Shown: piece after piece, positions 1-6,600 of the stretch | How the letters are laid out: each line of letters begins with the position of its first letter | How positions within the stretch are numbered: the first letter of the stretch is position 1 | Assembly: GCA_047639575.1 (NCBI GenBank) | Contig: JBLIOB010000105.1 | Span: forward strand, 1 to 12,962 | DNA length: 12,962 nucleotides | Direction: 5' to 3' | DNA from: JBLIOB01 sp047639575 | GTDB taxonomy: Bacteria; Bacteroidota; Bacteroidia; Flavobacteriales_D; Parvicellaceae | Notes under the pieces: model-generated | Databases searched by the model: none | What the model saw: only the letters and a program-made list of their open reading frames with translations | What the model was told of the DNA's origin: nothing | Program-made: the position numbers and the translations under genes

Positions 1-43
1 CCCTTTGCTTTGATGATCTTTGCCAATCCAGGTCCAGCCAATT

Positions 44-87
44 TCCACCAGTTAATCACGGTCAGATACTGAACCGAAACGGGTGGA
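44..87. other. Potential two-tier stem-loop
   Basis: TCCACC at 44-49 is complementary to GGTGGA at 82-87. Nested inside, CGGTCAG (59-65) pairs with CTGAACCG (69-76), giving seven base pairs with one bulged A and a three-base loop. The two stems are separated by an internal loop of about 9 and 5 bases. This is compatible with a structured RNA or a cruciform-forming repeat, but no RNA family is recognised and no covariation can be tested here. Confidence 0.3.
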
Positions 88-145
88 GCCAACGACTTGA
101 TCTAAATTTCCCCATCGTTCCCGCCTTAACGAGGACAATAATAAA

Positions 146-189
146 TGCCACCAATCTCCGACTTACTCCCAACCCAAAGATTGATGGCA
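146..189 (-). terminator. Possible hairpin terminator after the TonB-like gene
   Basis: TGCCACCAATC (146-156) faces GATTGATGGCA (179-189): an 11-bp inverted repeat with a single mismatch that is still a G-U pair in one RNA orientation. On the minus strand the hairpin is followed by TTTATTATT, and on the plus strand by CTTTTT, so it could work in either direction. It starts about 40 bp beyond the stop of the minus-strand gene at 228-602. The 22-base loop is long for an intrinsic terminator, so the call is tentative. Confidence 0.4.
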
Positions 190-227
190 CTTTTTAGTTA
201 TCATTCTTAATAACCTAGACTAGCATA

Positions 228-602
228 TTATCGAATCTCAAACTTAACTGGAACTCTATACCTTCCCTCGTCCATTGAAACTCCCGTAGATCTCTCAACT
301 GAGTTTCCCGACTTCCCGTTTAATTTATAAATGGCACTAACCACCTCTTTTTCTAAACCATGTCCATGAGAGGTCAATGCTTTCACATTTACCACATTTC
401 CAGATTTGGTTACAGTAAACTCAACCCAAACGGTTGCTTCTACTTTATCTTCCATCGCTTTCTTGGGGTAATCAACATTCATTTTCACAAAATTGCTTAC
501 TCCTCCCGTATACTCGGTTATCACGTTTCCGCCACTCGCAAATGAAGTGAGACTTACTATTCCGAATGCTCCTGCTAACGCTACTTTTTTAAATAAATTC
601 AT
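228..602 (-). CDS. Small exported TonB C-terminal-domain protein
   Basis: This 124-aa protein has a signal-like N-terminus: basic residues at 5-6, a hydrophobic stretch at about 7-22, and a plausible cleavage site near SFA-SG at 22-24. Residues 43-124 match the TonB C-terminal fold: YP at 45-46, the V-W-V-E-F-T-V strand at about 58-64, a K-S-G-N-V-V turn at 67-72, an L-E-K-E helix at 83-86, and a final R-V-P-V-K-F strand. TonB carries inner-membrane energy to outer-membrane receptors, but here the proline-rich periplasmic linker is missing, as are ExbB/ExbD neighbours. It may be a free periplasmic domain or a short membrane-anchored form. The ATG at 602 is preceded by an AAGAAGAG purine run. 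No Bacteroidota-type TAnnTTTG promoter was found in the 240 bp upstream. Family call is good; substrate and partner are unknown. Confidence 0.8.
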   Translation of the reverse strand: MNLFKKVALAGAFGIVSLTSFASGGNVITEYTGGVSNFVKMNVDYPKKAMEDKVEATVWVEFTVTKSGNVVNVKALTSHGHGLEKEVVSAIYKLNGKSGNSVERSTGVSMDEGRYRVPVKFEIR

Positions 603-842
603 GCTCTTCTTGGTTTAATTTTTGTCCTTTAGGTTACACTTAAGGCATCTTGGTTTATTACTATGACACCAAAGGACCGACTTTTGTTACGAGGTAAAAT
701 CCAAAAAAATGTTAACTGCCTGTTGAGTGGTAATTGCAACTGTATGAGCGGTAAAGTCAGCCAAAAAACTTTCGTTTAACAAAGTCGAATAGTTTCAACC
801 CAGAATTAAATAAGACGGAAAAGCAGCACCACTTTAGACTTT

Positions 843-1661
843 CTAATAGTCCGTCTCCACCTCTTTGTTGAAAGGAAGGCTCAATTGAAATAACAAGTCT
901 TGGTCATCTTTCCCTTCAAGTACGTCCAAGCCATATACAACCTCCTTTGGGTTTCCGTATATGAAGGTGCCAAATAATCGATCCCAAATGCTGAATATGT
1001 TTCCAAAATTTGAATCAGTCCAAGGGCGTTCTATGTGGTGATGAAATTTGTGCATGTTAGGTGAGATAAACAAGAATGAAATAGATTTATCAAGCCATAG
1101 CGGCAATGAAATATTCGCATGAGTTAAGTACGTGAAGAATACAGTTGTAATTCGGTAAAATAGATAGAATGAGATTGGAGCGCCTGATAAAAACACCGCG
1201 ATCAATGCAAATGACTCTCTGAGAATAAAATCTCCCGGATGATGACGAGTTCCAGTAGTTGCATCCACGTTTTTATCGCTGTGATGAACCATGTGCATTT
1301 TCCACATGAACTTCACTTTATGAAGAAGGAAATGAACAAAGTACTGCGCGATCAAATCCATCACTAAAAAAGCAATGATTAATTCTACCCAGACAGGCCA
1401 ATCAACCATATAAAGTAGACCGAATGAATGTGCTCCTCCCCAGTGAAAAACTAAAATAGTTAATGCTCCAAAACCAACGTTAATGGCCATTACCATCGCT
1501 AAATAGATGAAGTTGTTACCAGCGTGTTTCCATTTCTTATAACCTGACTTAAAAAGTGGAATTATCGTTTCCAAAATCCAGGCCACCGCCAGACAAGACA
1601 GGACCCAAGCACCTTTTTGCCATACAGGCATTTCCTCGAAAAAATTTAAAAACTGTTCCAT
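843..1661 (-). CDS. Sterol desaturase / fatty acid hydroxylase family protein
   Basis: This 272-aa integral membrane protein carries the histidine clusters of the fatty acid hydroxylase superfamily, which bind a di-iron centre: H110-x3-H114, H123-x2-H126-H127, H140-H141, H181, and H204-x2-H207-H208. The N-F-G-N-I-F-S-I-W-D-R-L-F-G-T-F block at about 218-233, which usually follows the last histidine cluster, is also present. Hydrophobic segments lie near 17-36, 50-72, 90-113 and 150-178. Members use O2 to hydroxylate or desaturate lipids (sterols, carotenoids, fatty acids, alkylglycerols); the substrate here cannot be read from sequence. The ATG at 1661 has a good AGGAG site about 8 bases upstream. 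It begins 28 bp after the stop of the MATE gene on the same strand, so co-transcription is likely. Length and motifs look intact. Confidence 0.9.
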   Translation of the reverse strand: MEQFLNFFEEMPVWQKGAWVLSCLAVAWILETIIPLFKSGYKKWKHAGNNFIYLAMVMAINVGFGALTILVFHWGGAHSFGLLYMVDWPVWVELIIAFLVMDLIAQYFVHFLLHKVKFMWKMHMVHHSDKNVDATTGTRHHPGDFILRESFALIAVFLSGAPISFYLFYRITTVFFTYLTHANISLPLWLDKSISFLFISPNMHKFHHHIERPWTDSNFGNIFSIWDRLFGTFIYGNPKEVVYGLDVLEGKDDQDLLFQLSLPFNKEVETDY

Positions 1662-1688
1662 TATGAACTCCTAAAATACTATTTAAAC

Positions 1689-3020
1689 CTAGATTTTTAC
1701 TCCCTTCCATTTGCCGTATTTCAAATAGAAGTAGGATGCTACTCCTAGAAAAGTAAAATAGATAAATTCCGAAGCCCAAACCATGGCTAATGACTCGTGC
1801 AAAACATTCGCAATTATGTGCGCCCCAATTAAGTAAATTAAGACGTTCACGGCTTCAATTAATAAAGAAGCACCTGTTTTGCCTGTACCTGTAACTGCAT
1901 GAAAATAGATAAACGCGGATGCAAAGAAAAACACGGAACCACTAATCACCCACATCACCGGCATTGTTTCTGGAATTAAGGTTAGGTCGTTGGTAAATAT
2001 CATAATCATCTCTTCAGGAATGAAAATATTCAATAGCAACATTATTGAAGTGCAGATCATACTAAGGATCATTATTCTAAACACTAATTTCAAAACTAAA
2101 TTACTTTTTCCTTCACCAATTAAATTACTTACCAAGGTGCTGGACGCACTGCTAAACGCAAACAACGGAATTATCAATACCATATAGATGCTTCTTACAA
2201 TATGAGAGATAGCCAACTCTCGCTCCCCTATGTGCTCAATAATGACAAAGAATGAAAGCCAAGACCCAAGCGTAATAAAGCTCTGAAGCATAATTGGGGC
2301 ACTTATCTTGAATATTCTCCTTAGCATTTTCCAGTCTATCCCACTGAATTTAAAAAGCACATACTTTACTCTATCAACTTGTCTAACCGTGTAAATAATT
2401 AGGAATAAAACGGAGGCAACTTCAGCACATACAGACGCAATTGCCGCTCCTTCAATTCCCATTTCAGGAAAACCAAAGTGACCGAATATCAATGCGTAAT
2501 CAAGAAATACATTTACGCCCGCCATTATGAGTGTGGCGTACGATAGAACTCTGGTCTTTTTTATTCCTATAAAAAATGCAATAAAAGCAAAGTTCAAAAG
2601 CGCAATCGGAATCCCAAACAGTCGAATACTTAAATACTGCCCAGCCGCTTCTGCAATGTTAACAGATGATATAAGTAGGTCCAGTATGGCCGGTAGAAAT
2701 AGGTAGACTAACCCGCAGGTTATCAAGCCAAGCCCAATTACTGAATAAATTGTGTGGTCAAAGAGCTTGCCTATTGTGGCGTAATTAGATTCTCCGTTTC
2801 TTCTTCCGATTATTATCTGTGCGCCTGTTGTAAACCCCATCCCAGTAATTACCAGTACGAAGTATATAATCCCAGCATTTCCAGCTGCCCCGAATGCGAC
2901 TTCGCCTAATTGCCCTAAAAAAGCTGAATCCGTTACGTTAACCACATTCTGAGCAACCCCGCTAACCATAATTGGCAAAGCAACTTTCCAAATGCTGCGA
3001 TATGAAATAGACGAATCCAA
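1689..3020 (-). CDS. MATE family efflux transporter
   Basis: This 443-aa polytopic membrane protein matches the multidrug and toxic compound extrusion family, cation-coupled antiporters of the inner membrane. Signs are the N-terminal W-K-V-A-L-P-I-M-V-S-G block (11-21), N-V-T-D-S-A-F-L-G around D31, and the G-V-N-V-F-L-D-Y-A-L-I-F-G segment (168-180) followed by G-I-E-G-A-A-I-A-S. Length and about 12 hydrophobic stretches fit a full-length member. The start is TTG: reading back in frame there is no ATG before the stop at 3075-3077, while the next ATG lies inside the first membrane segment. A GGA lies just before the TTG. The desaturase follows 28 bp downstream on the same strand, and the 189-aa gene ends 89 bp upstream. 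The substrate is unknown; a lipid product or a drug are both possible. Confidence 0.9.
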   Translation of the reverse strand: MDSSISYRSIWKVALPIMVSGVAQNVVNVTDSAFLGQLGEVAFGAAGNAGIIYFVLVITGMGFTTGAQIIIGRRNGESNYATIGKLFDHTIYSVIGLGLITCGLVYLFLPAILDLLISSVNIAEAAGQYLSIRLFGIPIALLNFAFIAFFIGIKKTRVLSYATLIMAGVNVFLDYALIFGHFGFPEMGIEGAAIASVCAEVASVLFLIIYTVRQVDRVKYVLFKFSGIDWKMLRRIFKISAPIMLQSFITLGSWLSFFVIIEHIGERELAISHIVRSIYMVLIIPLFAFSSASSTLVSNLIGEGKSNLVLKLVFRIMILSMICTSIMLLLNIFIPEEMIMIFTNDLTLIPETMPVMWVISGSVFFFASAFIYFHAVTGTGKTGASLLIEAVNVLIYLIGAHIIANVLHESLAMVWASEFIYFTFLGVASYFYLKYGKWKGVKI

Positions 3021-3109
3021 GTTTCCGTTGTTAATTTCGTAAAAGTTTGAGGTTAATTTAAAGCGTGAAAATAGTCAAACCGACCATAAATACTGCTTAT
3101 TAGGAATTC

Positions 3110-3679
3110 TTATTCTACAATTACAACTCCATGCTTCGGATATTCAAAGTCCAGTGGTTTTACTTTTGAATACTTGAATTTAAGTTTGTCATTCTTAACA
3201 TTGTAAATCGCTTTTCCGAATATTACATAAGGCTTCTTGTCTCCCTGAACTTGCTGCCCAACAATTTTGCAAATGTGCTTTTTACCTTTTGGTTGAATTT
3301 CAATAAAGAGCTCGGTAGAGTCCATCGATTTATAAACCGAATGATTCTCAATTAACAAACGAATTTTGCTTTGCGATGATAGCACCATTTTTACCTCGCC
3401 CATTAGTTTCCCCATCCACGCTTCACCATGTCGCTGAGAAATCGCTTCATTGAACTTAATATTACCTACCCGCACATCTGACGTATCCACACCTTCTGAG
3501 GATCTATATTCTAGTCCCCATTTTTCGTGAATCACCTTTTGCGCATTTACATATTCAAATGGCATTGGACGCTGTTCAGATTCATCTTGATAGTAAACCA
3601 GGCGAGCCGATTTGCTTTGAGCATTAAATGCAGCAGGCACCGACATAATCAGTACCATTGCTATTAATCTAAATCTCAT
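3110..3679 (-). CDS. Exported protein of unknown function, partner of the protease gene
   Basis: I do not recognise this 189-aa protein. It has a clear signal peptide: R2 and R4, a hydrophobic core at 5-18, and cleavage likely after A20 (F-N-A|Q-S), the site style common in Bacteroidota. The mature part (about 169 aa) is rich in K and alternating hydrophobic residues, suggesting beta strands; one cysteine (in H-I-C-K) lies in the mature part, and there is no lipobox or sorting domain. It therefore probably stays in the periplasm or is released there. Its ATG follows the TAG stop of the giant protease gene with no spacing, so the two are almost certainly co-transcribed and may be translationally coupled. 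A role as protease inhibitor, folding helper or substrate is inference only. It loosely resembles small exported proteins such as the GLPGLI group, but I could not confirm that. Confidence 0.75.
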   Translation of the reverse strand: MRFRLIAMVLIMSVPAAFNAQSKSARLVYYQDESEQRPMPFEYVNAQKVIHEKWGLEYRSSEGVDTSDVRVGNIKFNEAISQRHGEAWMGKLMGEVKMVLSSQSKIRLLIENHSVYKSMDSTELFIEIQPKGKKHICKIVGQQVQGDKKPYVIFGKAIYNVKNDKLKFKYSKVKPLDFEYPKHGVVIVE

Positions 3680-6600
3680 CTATTTTTTAACCAATCTATA
3701 GCTTTGGATTCCGTTATTTCCATTTACAATTACGAAATATAGACCTGTTGCTTCTTCCATTATGTTTACAACAACAGTCGATTTATTATTAGCAGAAATC
3801 AGCTTAATAAGTCTTCCAGTTGCATCAATAATCCGAACAGACTCAACTTCATCATTGTTTCCAAATTGAATGTTAAATAGTCCAGAAGATGGGTTTGGAA
3901 ATATAGATAGTTCGTAAGCAAGAACTGGTTCAATTCCATTGACAATTACATTCTCGCAAATGGAGGTGTCGCTGCATGATCCGTTGTCCACTATTACCGC
4001 AAAATTTCCAGTAATTGAAGGCGTAAACGCTTGATTTGTTTCTCCAGCTACCATCGCAAAAGAGCTATCACAGTTAACCCATTGATACCCTAATCCGGGC
4101 TCTGCGTTCAAGGTTAGACCACCGTTACTAACCATTGCGTCCGGCAATGCAAGCCCAATTACGTCTACTTGATCTGTATTTTCACAGGTATTTGAATCTG
4201 TTCCTGATACCGTATAAGTAGTTGTTCCCACCGTACCAACGGCAAAACCAACTCCATCTATAACTGAATTATCCCAAGTGTAGGTGTTTGCACCTGTTCC
4301 TGATAAAGTAGCTATGTCACCAACGCAAACTGTAATGTCTGCTCCTGCAGAAACAGATGGCAGAACATTTACAGTAACGTCTACCGCATCCGTGTTCTCA
4401 CAACTGTTTAAATCGGTTCCAGTTACAAGATAAGTAACTGTGCCTGTTAATGCTGGTGTAAAACTAACGCCATCTGAAATGCCATTGTCCCATGCATACG
4501 TATTAGCTCCTGATCCACTTAATGCTAATGAGTCTCCTTCGCAAATTGATACATCCGCACCAGCGTTTACCGTAGGCAAAGCATTTATAATTACATCAAT
4601 TGAAGAAGAAGGTCCCTCACACCCTGAAACGATCTCAGCCACATAGTAAGTTGTTGTTCCAAGTGATGCGCCAGGAGCTAAAGTTCCTCCAGTTCCTATA
4701 TTGGTTATTAGTCCAGGGTCAGAATACCAATTTAAAGTTCCTGCTCCACCGGTTGCGTTTAAATCCATTAATGCATCTCCATCACAATATATTACTGTTG
4801 AGCCTACTGTAGGTGGAGGTGGAACCCCTGGTCCAGAAATCACCAAGATACTACCTGTAGTTGGGCAGTTTCCATCATTTATCATTACTTGATAAGAGCC
4901 TACTGAAAGTCCCGTGAAGACACCTCCATTGGATAAATACGTAGTACCTCCATCAATAGAATATGTAAAAGTGCCCGTTCCTCCAGATGCCGTTATCGTT
5001 ATACTTCCATCTGTAGCAGCACATGTTGTTGCATCCAAGGCAGATTCTGTATCGATAATTGGCAAAGCATTAACAATTATGTCCACAAAATCTGTATTTG
5101 AACAACCCGCTGCACTTGTTCCAATAACCGTATACGTTATAGTGCCAGCTCCAGAAGTAGCAAAAGGAGATAAGTCAGTTACTCCTAAATCCCAAACATA
5201 TGTTGAAGCGCCTGATCCAGCTAAAGTCACCATGTCTCCATCGCAAGCTGTTTGATCTGCTCCAGCACTAACAGTTGGAATAACATCTACCAATATGTCC
5301 ATTGCGTCCATATTTTGGCAGCCATTTCCATCTGTTCCAGTAACGGTATAAGTTGTTGTTCCAATAGTTGAAACATTGAATCCAACTGCGTCCAGAACAC
5401 CACCGGTCCATGTATACGTTGAAGCGCCTGAACCACTTATTGTGACCAAGTCTCCATCACAAGCTGTTAAATCAACACCTGCAGAGACTGCTGGTAAGGT
5501 ATCCACTTGAGCAGTAACTGCAACTCTTGCAGAAACACAATCAGGTTCTCTAACTTCCCAATCATAGAAAAAGTAATAATGGTTTAATCCTCCTGCTGTT
5601 CCAGCACTACTTCTAGTTACTGACCCTAATCCGGCAATATCATATGGATATGAAACACTTGAATTGTTACGATATAAATCTATCGTTACAGACGCGTCAC
5701 ATCCTAATTGAAAGTCGGTTCCTACAGAAACTGGAAAGTTCAAAGTGACTCTAGACGTTCCGTTTGGAACATTAACTGTTAACGTGCTTAAAACGGCTCC
5801 AGTATTATCTCTTAGTTCGATGGTTCTATTTCCACCACCATTAGCGACCACTTCTACAGAAACAATTTCGAATGGCGTGTAGGCGTCAAATTTCAAATGC
5901 TGGTCATTATCAAAGTTATTACCACCACCTGAGTTATCAGGCTTTGCTCCAAACGCAGAACTTTGAGGTACTACTGCTTGTACATAATAAGTGGTTGGTA
6001 CAGCTAAGACTGGGGTTGTGAACGTTGTACCTGTATTAACCAGGGTTCCTCCTGAAATAGAGTCATACCAATCCAGTGTACCTGTTCCTGTTGCCGAAAG
6101 ATTTAATATTCCCGAGCCACAAACTTGATCTCCTGTAGTGGTGGGCACCACGGGCATGTTAACATAAATCATATTGGTAATCGTTAAAATATCATTACCA
6201 AACCCGTTGGTTGCCGTTAACATTACAGAATATGTTCCATTGGTTGTATACGTGTGCATTGGGTTCTGAGCTGTTGAAGAATTTCCGTCTCCAAAATCCC
6301 AAGCCCAAGAAGTCGGTCCATTTAAACTTTCATCGTTAAAGTTTATTGAACCTATACATGTTGAATCGATGTCCGAACTAAAACCAGCGGTTGGCGCCAC
6401 AGAAGAAAGAACACATTGCCAGTTCATTTGAAAGCCTAGCTCATTTACTCCGCCATCAGAATGGAAAACAATAGTAACTGACCCTAAAGTTGACGAAATT
6501 GTCGTAGGAATATTGTCATTACAATACCTATCAATCAACGGTGAAGCAGTAGTTGGGCCGTCATAAATTTCTATCCAATCATAATCACAGTTCCCTGCTG

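Larger units (their letters stand above)
1..227. other. Non-coding or unresolved edge segment
   Basis: No complete gene is visible here. One plus-strand frame stays open to a stop near base 194 but has no start and no recognisable protein; the minus-strand frames are broken by stops. By hand count, bases 1-180 are about 48% G+C, against about 30% for the next 60 bases, so composition changes sharply just before the TonB-like gene. Two potential hairpins lie inside (44-87 and 146-189). It could be the end of an intergenic repeat, a structured RNA, or eroded coding sequence; I cannot tell which. Confidence 0.4.

Noticed and set aside
609..677. Direct repeat CTTGGTTTA (609-617, 649-657) and inverted GTCCTTT (624-630) / AAAGGAC (671-677)
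   Set aside because: Short repeats about 40 bp apart in a 240-bp AT-rich intergenic region are expected by chance; no promoter consensus supports them.
1549..1779. Minus-strand frame of 76 codons across the MATE/desaturase junction
   Set aside because: It overlaps both real genes in another frame and has no recognisable protein features.
3021..3109. Minus-strand TTTG at 3076-3079 as a -33 element for the MATE gene
   Set aside because: No TAnnTTTG follows at 19-21 bases; the best match keeps only the TA.
4440..5255. Several open plus-strand frames opposite the repeat part of the protease gene
   Set aside because: They run antisense to clearly coding, compositionally biased repeats (many T, G, V and P codons) and show no domain, signal or start context of their own.
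4145..5494. Regular 216-bp periodicity as a CRISPR-like or satellite array
   Set aside because: The period is in frame, the copies are diverged, and they encode protein modules in a continuous reading frame.
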